DNA of 64,000 nucleotides from Streptomyces sp. DT2A-34. Lineage in GTDB: Bacteria; Actinomycetota; Actinomycetes; Streptomycetales; Streptomycetaceae. Below, in pieces: positions 7,548 through 16,803 of this stretch. The position numbers and the translations under genes are program-made. The stretch is taken from assembly GCF_030499515.1 (NCBI RefSeq), contig NZ_JASTWJ010000001.1, positions 3,824,001 to 3,888,000 of the forward strand, written 5' to 3'. Positions within the stretch are counted from its first letter, which is position 1. Every line of letters starts with the position of its first letter. The notes beneath the pieces were generated by a model. That model saw only the letters and a list, made by a program, of their open reading frames with translations, made no database searches and had not been told where the DNA came from.

Positions 7548-9080
7548 ATGTCTCGCTTCAAGCGCGTCCTCCTCGTTCTCGGCTCCGTCGTCACGGTCCT
7601 CGTGACGGCGGTCGGCGGCCTGTTCGCCTGGCTGTGGACCGGCGCCGACGTGAGCACGGTCGGCAAGGCGTCGTTCGACAACGCGCTGGCGATACCGCCC
7701 CTGGCCGAGTCGTCCGTCGACAAGGACGGCACCCGCGTCTTCGACCTGCACATGCGCGCGGGCGAAACGGAGTTCGAGGCCGGCCTGAAGACCCCGACCT
7801 GGGGCTTCAACGGCTCCTACCTCGGCCCGACGCTCCGCGCGGCCCGCGGTGAGAAGGTCCGCGTACGCATAACGAACGGGCTCGACGAGGCGTCCGGCGT
7901 GCACTGGCACGGCATGCACCTGCCCGCGCGGATGGACGGCGGCCCGCACCAGATGATCGCCGCCGGCGGCACATGGACTCCCCACTGGACCGTGGACCAG
8001 CCCGCCGCGACGCTCTGGTACCACCCGCACCCGCACGGCGCGACCGAACGGCATGTGCGGAAGGGCCTGGCCGGCATGTTCATCCTCGACGACGAGCGGT
8101 CCACGAAGCTCGCCCTGCCGAAGCGGTACGGCGTCGACGACCTGCCCGTCATCGTGCAGGACGTGCGCTTCGACGGCGCGAAGCTCGACGGCGACCGCGG
8201 GATCATGCAGAACGTCGGCTTCCTCGGCGACCGGACGATGGTCAACGGCACGCTGCGTCCCTACCGGGAGGTCGGCGACGAGCTCATACGGCTGCGGCTG
8301 CTCAACGCCTCGACGGCACGCACGTACGCCTTCGGGTTCCCGGACGGCCGCGCCTTCTCGCTGATAGCGACGGACGGAGGTCTGCTGGAGCGGCCCGTGT
8401 CCCTGGACCGTGTGCAGCTGTCGCCGGGCGAGCGAGCCGAGATCGTCGTACGGATGCGGGCGGGCGAGCACGTGATGCTGCGCAGTTTTGCGCAGGACAA
8501 CTACGGGGACAGCTGGCAGCGAAGGTTCGGCGGGGGCGACGACTCCTTCGATGTCCTGGAGCTGCGGGCGGCCCGAGAGCTGCGGCCCTCGCCCGAGATG
8601 CCCGCCGCGCTGGGCGAGTCGGAGACACCCGACGGCACGGATGCGGTCCGGGGCAGGCACTTCGACCTGAAGCGGTCCGGTATCAACGGGCGGTCGATGG
8701 ACATGAGCCGCGTCGACGAGACGGTCACGCGCGGGACGACGGAGGTGTGGACGGTCCGCAACGGCAACGGCATGCCGCACAACTTCCATGTGCACGACGT
8801 CCAGTTCCGGGTGCTGGAGGTGAACGGCGAGGCACCGCCCCCGGCGCTGCGCGGGCCGAAGGACACGGTGTTCCTGCCCAACGGGACGACCATGAAGCTG
8901 GCGCTGCGCTTCACCGGGCCGGCGGATCCGGACACGCCGTACATGTACCACTGCCATCTGCTGTATCACGAGGACGAGGGGATGATGGGCCAGTTCGTGG
9001 TGGTGGAGGAGGGGCAGCGGGTGGGAGCGCCGTCGGGGGGACGCGGGTCAGTCGGTCACTCGGGGCACCAGCATGGCTGA
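7548..9080 (+). CDS. Multicopper oxidase (laccase-like), membrane-anchored or secreted
   Basis: This 510-residue protein starts at ATG 7548 with a basic N-terminus and one hydrophobic segment (about 7-30), an anchor or export signal without a twin-Arg motif. All copper-binding blocks are present: HWHGMHLP, WYHPHPHGATERH, PHNFHVHDVQF and the terminal MYHCHLLYHEDEGMM, with His468-Cys469-His470, His474 and axial Met479 for the type-1 site. Such three-domain oxidases oxidise phenols or Cu(I)/Fe(II) with reduction of oxygen to water. A short His-rich tail (GHSGHQHG) may help metal loading. No copper regulator is adjacent. The gap before it (7377-7547) has a G-tract pair, TAGGGGGAAACCCC, of unknown role. 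Confidence 0.9.
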   Translation: MSRFKRVLLVLGSVVTVLVTAVGGLFAWLWTGADVSTVGKASFDNALAIPPLAESSVDKDGTRVFDLHMRAGETEFEAGLKTPTWGFNGSYLGPTLRAARGEKVRVRITNGLDEASGVHWHGMHLPARMDGGPHQMIAAGGTWTPHWTVDQPAATLWYHPHPHGATERHVRKGLAGMFILDDERSTKLALPKRYGVDDLPVIVQDVRFDGAKLDGDRGIMQNVGFLGDRTMVNGTLRPYREVGDELIRLRLLNASTARTYAFGFPDGRAFSLIATDGGLLERPVSLDRVQLSPGERAEIVVRMRAGEHVMLRSFAQDNYGDSWQRRFGGGDDSFDVLELRAARELRPSPEMPAALGESETPDGTDAVRGRHFDLKRSGINGRSMDMSRVDETVTRGTTEVWTVRNGNGMPHNFHVHDVQFRVLEVNGEAPPPALRGPKDTVFLPNGTTMKLALRFTGPADPDTPYMYHCHLLYHEDEGMMGQFVVVEEGQRVGAPSGGRGSVGHSGHQHG

Positions 9081-9124
9081 GCAAGGGAGCGGAAGCGCGC
9101 AGTCCAGGTCACTAATCTTGCTCC

Positions 9125-9898
9125 ATGACAACGGCATTGATTACGGGATCGACCGCGGGCATCGGCGCCGCGTTCGCGCGGCGCCTGGCGGCCGACGGGC
9201 ATGACCTCGTCCTGGTGGCCCGGGACACCAAACGGCTGCGGGAGCAGGCGACGGAGCTGCACGACCGGCACGGCATCGAGGCGGAGGTGCTGACGGCCGA
9301 CCTGGCGCAGGACACCGGCATCGAGGCCGTCGCCGCCCGCCTCGGCGACCGCAGGAACCCCGTCGACCTGCTGATCAACAACGCCGGCTTCGGCCACAAG
9401 GGCCGCTATCTCGATGTCTCCATGGCCGACGAGCTGATGATGCTCAAGGTGCACTGCGAGGCGGTGCTGCGGCTGACCTCGGCGGCATCGGCGGCGATGC
9501 GGGAGCGGGGGCGCGGGGGTGTCGTCAACGTCGCGTCGGTCGCGGCCTTCGTACCGCGCGGGACGTACGGCGCGTCCAAGGCGTGGGTCGTGCAGTTCAC
9601 GCAGGGGGCGGCGCGGGACTTGGCCGGGAGCGGGGTGCGGCTGATGGCGCTGTGCCCGGGGTTCGTGCGGACGGAGTTCCATCAGCGGGCGGGGATGGGG
9701 ACGGACAACATTCCGGGGTGGATGTGGCTGGACGCGGACAAGGTGGCGGCCGCGGCGCTGGAGGATCTGGCGCGGGGGAAGTCCCTGTCCATTCCGGATC
9801 CTCGCTACAAGGTGCTGATGGGCGCGACGAAGCTGGTGCCTCGGGGGTTGCTCGGGGGGATCAGTTCGAAGACGGGGCGGAAGTACGGGCCGCAGTAG
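9125..9898 (+). CDS. Short-chain dehydrogenase/reductase (DltE/YqjQ-like)
   Basis: A 257-residue classical SDR: nucleotide-binding TGSTAGIGAAFARRL at the N-terminus, NNAGFGHKG, the catalytic Ser in NVASVAAFVP, and YGASK with Tyr and Lys. The C-terminal part (CPGFVRTEFHQRAG) is typical of the YqjQ/DltE branch acting on acyl or sugar-linked substrates with NADP(H). ATG 9125 lies 6 nt after a TAATCT box (9113-9118), suggesting a leaderless message. The substrate cannot be told from sequence. Confidence 0.85.
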   Translation: MTTALITGSTAGIGAAFARRLAADGHDLVLVARDTKRLREQATELHDRHGIEAEVLTADLAQDTGIEAVAARLGDRRNPVDLLINNAGFGHKGRYLDVSMADELMMLKVHCEAVLRLTSAASAAMRERGRGGVVNVASVAAFVPRGTYGASKAWVVQFTQGAARDLAGSGVRLMALCPGFVRTEFHQRAGMGTDNIPGWMWLDADKVAAAALEDLARGKSLSIPDPRYKVLMGATKLVPRGLLGGISSKTGRKYGPQ

Positions 9899-10368
9899 GC
9901 GCGGGACCGTCCGCCGGGCGGTGCGGGAAGTCGACGACCAGCGGGATGGTGCGGGGCTCGACGCGGACCAGGGCGGGCGGGACCGGTGGGAGGCTCGTGC
10001 GCCGCGCGGCCCGCGACAGGAGGGTCCGGCCGCGAGTCGGCTCCACGGACTCCACGGACTCCAGGGCACGGCGGAGGCGCGGGGCTGGAACGCAGGCCGG
10101 CCGGCCGCGTCCCTCGACGTGGCCGACGGCACGCGGCGTCGAGGGCCGTATTTCCTGCCGGATGGGCCGCCGGTTCGCTCAACTCGGTGTCTTTGGCGAC
10201 CAGTTCCGACAGGGCGCGCCTCCATGTCCCGCCCGCGGTCGCCGGCCGCTGCCTCCCGCCGAACGGGCGCATCGCGTCGTGATGCCGAGCCGAGAGGCAC
10301 AGTGCCCCTCCGGCGGGGAGAATGGTGCTGTTCGGTCGCGCCCAGGGGGGCCGGGAGGCGATGACGTC
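9899..10368. other. Gene-free or degenerate stretch after the SDR gene
   Basis: A minus-strand frame is open for about 100 codons from 10165 into the SDR gene. Its high GC at third positions and a stretch ALVRVEPRTIPLVVDFPHRP look faintly coding. It is Arg/Pro-rich, lacks a ribosome site and overlaps the SDR gene tail, so I do not call a gene. Confidence 0.4.
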
Positions 10369-11061
10369 ATGACCTTCGTACAGCTCATCGACTGCAGGAC
10401 CAGCCGCTTCGACGAGATGAACCGGCTGATGGACAGGTGGGTCGAGCAGACCAAGGGGAAGCGGACGGCGACGCACGACATCATCGGGAAGGACCGGTCG
10501 GACGCGTCACACTTCATCGAGATCGTGGAGTTCGCCTCGTACGAGGAGGCGATGCGGAACTCCAATCTTCCGGAGACCGATCGGATCTTCCAGGAGATGG
10601 TCGCGCTCTGTGACGAGACGCCGACGTTCACCGATCTCGATGTCGTGCGGGACGAGCAGCTGAACGTCCTGGCCGCGCAGGCCTTCTTCAAGGCCATGGG
10701 CAGGATGGAGCCGCAGCGGATCGGCGAGCACCTCACGGACGACTACGTGGATCACGATCCGTCGTATCCGCAGCCCTTGCAGGGGGTCGAGGGAATCCGC
10801 GAGCAGTACGCGGGGTGGCGTGCCGCCTTCGACTTCACGTTCCGGATCGACGATCAGCTGGCCCAGGGCGACCAGGTGTGCACGCGGTGGACCTGGACCG
10901 CGCGGCACAAGGGCGAGTTCCTGGGGATTCCGGCGACCGGACAGGACGTGAGCATGCAGGGCATGACCTGGCAGCGGTTCCGGGACGGCAAGATCTGCGA
11001 GGGCCACTGGCTCTACGACCGGGCGGGACTGCTGGAGCAGTTGGGGGTACTCGGTCAGTGA
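10369..11061 (+). CDS. Two-part SnoaL-like polyketide-cyclase-family protein
   Basis: ATG 10369 follows GGGAGGCG and gives 230 residues. Residues about 1-95 (TFVQLIDCRTSRFDEMNRLMDRWVEQ ... HFIEIVEFASYEEAMRNSNLPE) resemble a dimeric alpha-beta-barrel (ABM/EthD-like) module. Residues about 105-230 (LNVLAAQAFFKAMGRMEPQRIGEHLTDDYVDHDPSYPQPLQGVEGI ... WQRFRDGKICEGHWLYDRAGLLEQLG) are a SnoaL-like NTF2-fold domain with the usual YVDHDP and GKI.EGHWLYD motifs. No polyketide genes are nearby, so it is more likely a general small-molecule binding or cyclase-like protein. A strong terminator follows. Confidence 0.75.
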   Translation: MTFVQLIDCRTSRFDEMNRLMDRWVEQTKGKRTATHDIIGKDRSDASHFIEIVEFASYEEAMRNSNLPETDRIFQEMVALCDETPTFTDLDVVRDEQLNVLAAQAFFKAMGRMEPQRIGEHLTDDYVDHDPSYPQPLQGVEGIREQYAGWRAAFDFTFRIDDQLAQGDQVCTRWTWTARHKGEFLGIPATGQDVSMQGMTWQRFRDGKICEGHWLYDRAGLLEQLGVLGQ

Positions 11062-11075
11062 CGCCCGCGAAGGGA

Positions 11076-11108
11076 GAAGCCCCCCGCTGCACAGCAGCGG
11101 GGGGCTTC
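11076..11108. terminator. Bidirectional terminator between SnoaL-like gene and groEL
   Basis: GAAGCCCCCCGCTG (11076-11089) pairs perfectly with CAGCGGGGGGCTTC (11095-11108) around a 5-nt loop: a 14-bp stem flanked by TTCTTC on one side and A-rich GGGAG on the other. It sits between the convergent ends of the two genes and can stop both. Confidence 0.85.
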
Positions 11109-11125
11109 TTCAGGCGGTGCGTGCC

Positions 11126-12760
<1,635 letters not shown>

Positions 12761-12900
12761 TCAGCCCTCTCGGAAAACGTGGGTGAAACGAACTGCGCCC
12801 CTGACGCCCGGCTTCATAAGGTCGCGGGGGCCCGGGGCGCAGCTCACAAGCAAAAGTGCTTGAGGTGACGGGTTATCTGGGGGGTAACCCCCAGACCCCC

Positions 12901-13209
12901 CTACTTCTCGATGATCGCGAGCACGTCGCGAGCCGAGAGGACGAGGTACTCCTCGCCGTTGTACTTCACCTCGGTGCCGCCGTACTTGCTGTACAGCACG
13001 ATGTCGCCGGTCTTGACGTCGAGCGGCAGACGCTCGCCGTTCTCGAAGCGGCCCGGGCCCACGGCCAGGACGACGCCCTCCTGGGGCTTCTCCTTGGCGG
13101 TGTCCGGGATGACCAGGCCAGAGGCGGTGGTCTGCTCGGCGTCGAGCGGCTGGACCACGATGCGGTCCTCGAGCGGCTTGATGGCAACCTTGGAGCTGGT
13201 GGTCGTCAC
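12901..13209 (-). CDS. groES: 10-kDa co-chaperonin GroES
   Basis: A 102-residue protein beginning [43 protein letters not shown], with the mobile loop (TTASGLVIP) and the roof-loop region, ending [13 protein letters not shown]. It caps GroEL during folding. The GTG start at 13209 has a strong GGGGGAGG ribosome site 8 bp upstream. It is first in the groES-groEL operon and lies under two CIRCE operators, so expression should rise when HrcA is inactivated by heat. Confidence 0.97.
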   Translation of the reverse strand: MTTTSSKVAIKPLEDRIVVQPLDAEQTTASGLVIPDTAKEKPQEGVVLAVGPGRFENGERLPLDVKTGDIVLYSKYGGTEVKYNGEEYLVLSARDVLAIIEK

Positions 13210-13308
13210 GATCCGACCTCCCCCTTCGGAGATCTCACGGGGTTAACTGTCTGAGGTGGCGACCAGGTGGATCCGTCGTCGCGGGTGCCGGACCTGCCCG
13301 TCGCGTAG

Positions 13309-13335
13309 TTGGCACTCTCCAGTGGGGAGTGCCAG
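13309..13335. promoter_or_regulatory. CIRCE operator, promoter-distal copy
   Basis: TTGGCACTC-N9-GAGTGCCAG matches the HrcA-binding CIRCE consensus TTAGCACTC-N9-GAGTGCTAA with one change per arm. It lies just downstream of the -10 box, over the likely transcription start. Confidence 0.9.
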
Positions 13336-13340
13336 AGCCG

Positions 13341-13370
13341 AGACTATGACCGTGATTAGCACTCGGTCAA
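13341..13370 (-). promoter_or_regulatory. groES-groEL promoter
   Basis: On the minus strand TTGACC (13370-13365) and TAGTCT (13346-13341) are 18 bp apart, close to housekeeping-sigma consensus. The -35 lies inside the spacer of the upstream CIRCE copy. Confidence 0.8.
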
Positions 13371-13382
13371 GCGGACTGCTAA
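13356..13382. promoter_or_regulatory. CIRCE operator, upstream copy
   Basis: TTAGCACTC-N9-GACTGCTAA differs from consensus CIRCE at one base. It overlaps the -35 of the groES promoter, so HrcA bound here should block RNA polymerase. Confidence 0.92.
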
Positions 13383-13430
13383 TTCGCTGCGCTGGCTGAG
13401 CCGGGTTTCGGGTGACCGGCGTTGCGTGGC

Positions 13431-13520
13431 CGCCCCTTGGGGCTGCCGCCCCCAGCCCCCCCTTCGGCCCTGAACGGGCCTCGTCCTCGAACGCCGGACG
13501 GGCTGAATGATGCGGGCCGG
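13431..13520 (+). repeat. Dispersed intergenic repeat, family A, copy 1
   Basis: This block (landmarks GGGGCTGCCGCCCC, TTCGGCCCTGAACGGGCC, CTCGTCCTCGAACGCCGGAC, GGGCTGAATGATGCGGGCC) recurs almost unchanged and in the same orientation at 52831-52921. It contains two short GC-rich inverted repeats. It matches a repeat type often seen between Streptomyces genes. Confidence 0.75.
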
Positions 13521-13564
13521 CGTCGAGAAGTCCTGTCGGACGTAATCCTCCGAACGGCCCACCG

Positions 13565-14488
13565 TCAGACGTAGTCCTCCAGCCGGCCCACCGTCAGTCC
13601 CTGTCCCTGGATCTCCCGCAGCAGCCTCGTCGTCCGCTCCCTCAGGCTCAGGCCGGTCGGTTCGCCCGAAGGGACGGAGACGATGTCGCCGGGGCGCAGC
13701 CGGGCCGGGCCCTCCGCGTACGTCAGCTCGCCGTCGCCCTCCATCGCCGCCCGCCACAGCACCACCGCCCGCACGCCGCAGTCGGCTGCCGCGCGGAGCG
13801 TGGTGGTGTCGTACGTGCCGTAGGGCGGTCGGAAGAGCTGGGGCCGGATGCCGAAGCGGGCGCGGAGTTTGTTCTGCTGGCCGCAGATCTCGGCGCGCTG
13901 GCCGGCGTACGGCAGGCCGCGCAGGGCGGCGTGGTCGAGGGTGTGGTTCTGTATCGACGCGCCCACCGAGCGCAGGCGCGCGAAGTGGCCGTAGCCCGGG
14001 CCGACCACGCTGTCCGTGAGGAACATGCTGACGGGCAGCCGTAGCTCGCGGACCATGTCGACGAAGCGGGGGTCCTTCTCGGCGCCGTCGTCGTAGGTGA
14101 GGAACACGACTTGGTCGCGGGTGCGGATGCGGTCCACGACGGGCAGCAGACCGCCCGCGGACGGCCGATCACCCCCGGGCAACCAATGACGCCGGGCGGG
14201 TGGGGACGGGGGTGCGGGCAGCGGGGCGGTGAGGCCCCATCGGCGGTACGGCTGGGCTGTGGTCGTCGGGCCCTTCGCCGAACGCGCCTCTTGTGCCGCC
14301 CTCTCTCCCGGGCGCCCGCCGGGCTCGACCGACCCGGCCGGCCGGGCGCAACCGGTGAGCACGGCGGCTGTCAGGGCGACGGCTGCCAGCGCACGCAGCG
14401 CCGCCGGAACGCGTACGACCGTGAGGGCGCGTACGGGCGTGAGAGCCCCCGGCTCGGGCGCCGGCACCGATGCCGGCGCCCGCCTCAC
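13565..14488 (-). CDS. Polysaccharide deacetylase (NodB-type) lipoprotein, first of a pair
   Basis: The GTG at 14488 overlaps the stop of the upstream deacetylase (GTGA), so the two are translationally coupled; length 307 residues. A hydrophobic segment ends in a lipobox (AAVLTGCARP), so the protein is probably tethered outside the membrane. The NodB domain shows VVFLTYDDGAEKDP (metal-binding Asp pair), NHTLDHAALRG (HxxxH metal ligands), RPPYGTYD, and a C-terminal PGDIVSVPSGEPTG where the family usually has the His-bearing motif. It should remove acetyl groups from cell-wall or other glycans. The weak final His motif makes activity less certain than for its neighbour. Confidence 0.8.
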   Translation of the reverse strand: MRRAPASVPAPEPGALTPVRALTVVRVPAALRALAAVALTAAVLTGCARPAGSVEPGGRPGERAAQEARSAKGPTTTAQPYRRWGLTAPLPAPPSPPARRHWLPGGDRPSAGGLLPVVDRIRTRDQVVFLTYDDGAEKDPRFVDMVRELRLPVSMFLTDSVVGPGYGHFARLRSVGASIQNHTLDHAALRGLPYAGQRAEICGQQNKLRARFGIRPQLFRPPYGTYDTTTLRAAADCGVRAVVLWRAAMEGDGELTYAEGPARLRPGDIVSVPSGEPTGLSLRERTTRLLREIQGQGLTVGRLEDYV

Positions 14489-15507
14489 AGGTAGTCCTCC
14501 AGCCGGGCCACCGCGTACCCCTCGGCCGTCACTTTGTTCAGGAATCGGCGGATCATGTCGGGCATTGTGCCCTTCCAGTCGTCCCTGCCCCGGAAGTGGC
14601 TGAGGACGATGTCACCCGGGCGGATCTTCCGGTCCCACTCGCGGTAGTCCCAGTGGTCGACGAAGACCTCCTCGTTCCACAGGGGGACGTACTCGATGCC
14701 GCAGGACTTCGCGGCGCGCAGGGTGTTCCTGTTGTAGTTGCCGAAGGGCGGGCGGAAGAGCAGCGGGCGCTTGCCGTAGCGCTTCTCGATCACCTCCTGC
14801 ATGCCGCAGATCTCATGCCTTTGGCGGTAGTAGGAGAGGGCCGGGAGGTAGGGGTGGTGGAGGGTGTGGTTGTTCAGGACCACGCCGCCGTGCTGCATCC
14901 GTTTGAAGTAGCCGTAGTCCTCCTTGATCAGGTAGTCGCTGAGGAAAGCGGTGTACGGCACCTGCAGCTCGCTCATCATCCGCAGGAACGCCGGGTCCTT
15001 CTCGGCGCCGTCGTCGATGGTGAGGAAGACGACCCGCTGCTTGGTGGGGACGGTCGTGAAGACCGGCGGGAGGCCGAGTTCCTCGTGGCCGTCGACCTCG
15101 AAGCCGTCGCGGGTGGTGATCTCCGGCTTTTTGGTGGGTGGCGGCGGGGGCGTGAGCGGCACTCGCGCCAGGCGCCAGCGCCTCGCGGCGGCGACCCGGG
15201 CGGCGTGGGCGGCCTGGGCGGAGTGGAACTTCTTGGTCCGGGGGGCTTCGGCGTTCGGGTCCGGGGTTTCCACCGGGGGCGGCGCCTTGAGGGGCTGCCG
15301 GCTCGGTGTGGGGCGTACGGCCTCATGTCCGCCTCCGCCTCCGCCGCCCTGTCCGCCACCCCCGCCCTGTGCACACCCCGAGGCGATGGCGGCGACGGTG
15401 AGTGCGGCGATTCCGCCGCGGATCCGCGCACGCCCCGCCGTCCCATGACGACACCCCGCGGCTACCCCATTGCGGCGACTTTTGTCATTTTGTCGTACTA
15501 CTCGCAT
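14485..15507 (-). CDS. Polysaccharide deacetylase (NodB-type) lipoprotein, second of a pair
   Basis: Starting at ATG 15507 gives 340 residues. The N-terminus has an export signal and lipobox (VAAIASGCAQG), then a Gly-rich and Pro-rich linker (about 45-100). The catalytic domain is complete: VVFLTIDDGAEKDP, NNHTLHHPYLPAL, LFRPPFGNYN and GDIVLSHFRG with the conserved final His. It should deacetylate peptidoglycan GlcNAc or another surface glycan. About half the motifs are shared word-for-word with the downstream gene, so the pair arose by tandem duplication. Confidence 0.85.
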   Translation of the reverse strand: MRVVRQNDKSRRNGVAAGCRHGTAGRARIRGGIAALTVAAIASGCAQGGGGGQGGGGGGGHEAVRPTPSRQPLKAPPPVETPDPNAEAPRTKKFHSAQAAHAARVAAARRWRLARVPLTPPPPPTKKPEITTRDGFEVDGHEELGLPPVFTTVPTKQRVVFLTIDDGAEKDPAFLRMMSELQVPYTAFLSDYLIKEDYGYFKRMQHGGVVLNNHTLHHPYLPALSYYRQRHEICGMQEVIEKRYGKRPLLFRPPFGNYNRNTLRAAKSCGIEYVPLWNEEVFVDHWDYREWDRKIRPGDIVLSHFRGRDDWKGTMPDMIRRFLNKVTAEGYAVARLEDYL

Positions 15508-15585
15508 GGAGCCGGATCCTCGCAGGCACCCGCCCCGAAGATCGGCCGACACCGCCGCCGGAGGCGGACCATCCACCGACTGGCC

Positions 15586-15591
15586 GACAAT
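15586..15591 (+). promoter_or_regulatory. -10 box of a leaderless promoter
   Basis: GACAAT ends 6 nt before the GTG start at 15598. The same hexamer precedes the TetR gene GTG at 20327. Confidence 0.5.
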
Positions 15592-15597
15592 GACCCG

Positions 15598-16767
15598 GTG
15601 AACGACCTCGCCTCCTTCTCCCGCCTCCTCACCCCCGAGGGCAGCGCCCTCCTCGACGCCGTACGCGACACCGACCCCGCCGACGAACTCGCCGTCGCCA
15701 CCCGGCTGCGCCGCGAGCACCCCGCCGAGCTGGTGTCGGCGGCGCTCGGGCAGGCACGGCTGCGGCAGCGGGCGGTGGCGAAGTTCGGGGCGGTGGACGC
15801 GGGGCGGATGTTCTTCACCCCGAACGGCGTCGAGCAGTCGACGCGGGCGAGTGTCGCCACGTATCGGGCCGGGCGGATGAGGGAACTGGGGGTGGGGTCG
15901 GTCGCCGACCTGTGCTGCGGGATCGGGGGCGACGCGATCGCGTTGGCGCGGGCCGGGATCCGGGTGCTGGCGGTGGACCGGGATCCGGTGACGGTGGCGG
16001 CGGCGCGGGCCAACGCGGAGGGTCTCGGCCTCGCCGACCTCATCGAGGTGCGGGAGGCCGACGTCACCGAGGTGGACACGGCCGGCTACGACGCCGTGTT
16101 CGTCGACCCCGGCCGCCGGGGCGGTCGCGGCAGGATCTTCGACCCCGAGGCGTACTCGCCCCCGCTGTCATGGGCCGTCGAGGCCGCCGGCCAGGCCCCC
16201 CACGCCGCCCTGAAGATCGCGCCCGGCATTCCGCACGAGGCCGTTCCGGGCGAGGCCGAGGCGGAGTGGATCTCGGACGGCGGGGATGTGAAGGAAGCGG
16301 TGCTGTGGTTCGGGACGGAGCCCGGGGCGATCCGGGCCACCCTGCTGCCGGGGCCGCGTTCGCTGCTCTCCCGGGGGCTGCCCGACCCCGAGGTCCGGAC
16401 CGTCGGGCGGTACTTGTACGAGCCCGACGGTGCCGTCATCCGGGCGCACCTGGTCGCCGAGGTGGCGGACCAACTGAACGGCGGGCTGGTCGACGCGACC
16501 ATCGCGTACGTCACGGGGGACGAGCTGCACGCGACGCCGTATGCCACGGCGTACGAGATCACCGACCAACTCCCCTTCAACGTCAAGAAGTTGAAGGCCC
16601 TGCTGCGCGAGCGGGAGGTCGGCACACTGACCGTGAAGAAGCGCGGGTCGGCCGTCGAGCCGGAGGAGCTGCGGAAGAAGGTCAAGCCTCAGGGGCCCCA
16701 CTCGGCGACCGTGTTTCTGACGCGGGTGGCGGGGGCGCCGACGATGCTGGTCGGGCGGCCGGCCTAG
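15598..16767 (+). CDS. Class I SAM-dependent methyltransferase with THUMP-like C-terminal domain
   Basis: GTG 15598 gives 389 residues (VNDLASFSRLLTPEGSALLDA). A helical N-terminal part precedes the SAM-binding motif VADLCCGIGGDAIALARAGIRVLAVDRDP (about 103-130), and VFVDPGRRGGRGR is the family's catalytic-loop region. The C-terminal part (DQLPFNVKKLKALLREREVGTLTVKKRGSAVEPEELRKK) is the THUMP-like domain found with this methyltransferase in actinobacteria. Such proteins are presumed RNA methyltransferases; the target base is unknown. It is divergent from the deacetylase pair. Confidence 0.85.
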   Translation: MNDLASFSRLLTPEGSALLDAVRDTDPADELAVATRLRREHPAELVSAALGQARLRQRAVAKFGAVDAGRMFFTPNGVEQSTRASVATYRAGRMRELGVGSVADLCCGIGGDAIALARAGIRVLAVDRDPVTVAAARANAEGLGLADLIEVREADVTEVDTAGYDAVFVDPGRRGGRGRIFDPEAYSPPLSWAVEAAGQAPHAALKIAPGIPHEAVPGEAEAEWISDGGDVKEAVLWFGTEPGAIRATLLPGPRSLLSRGLPDPEVRTVGRYLYEPDGAVIRAHLVAEVADQLNGGLVDATIAYVTGDELHATPYATAYEITDQLPFNVKKLKALLREREVGTLTVKKRGSAVEPEELRKKVKPQGPHSATVFLTRVAGAPTMLVGRPA

Positions 16768-16803
16768 CCGCGTCGTGCGTGAACGGCGGGGCTCCCGTTC
16801 GCC

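Noticed and set aside
9861..10165. About 100-codon minus-strand frame after the SDR gene
   Set aside because: High GC at third positions is not enough: Arg/Pro-rich, no ribosome site, no family, and it overlaps the SDR gene end.
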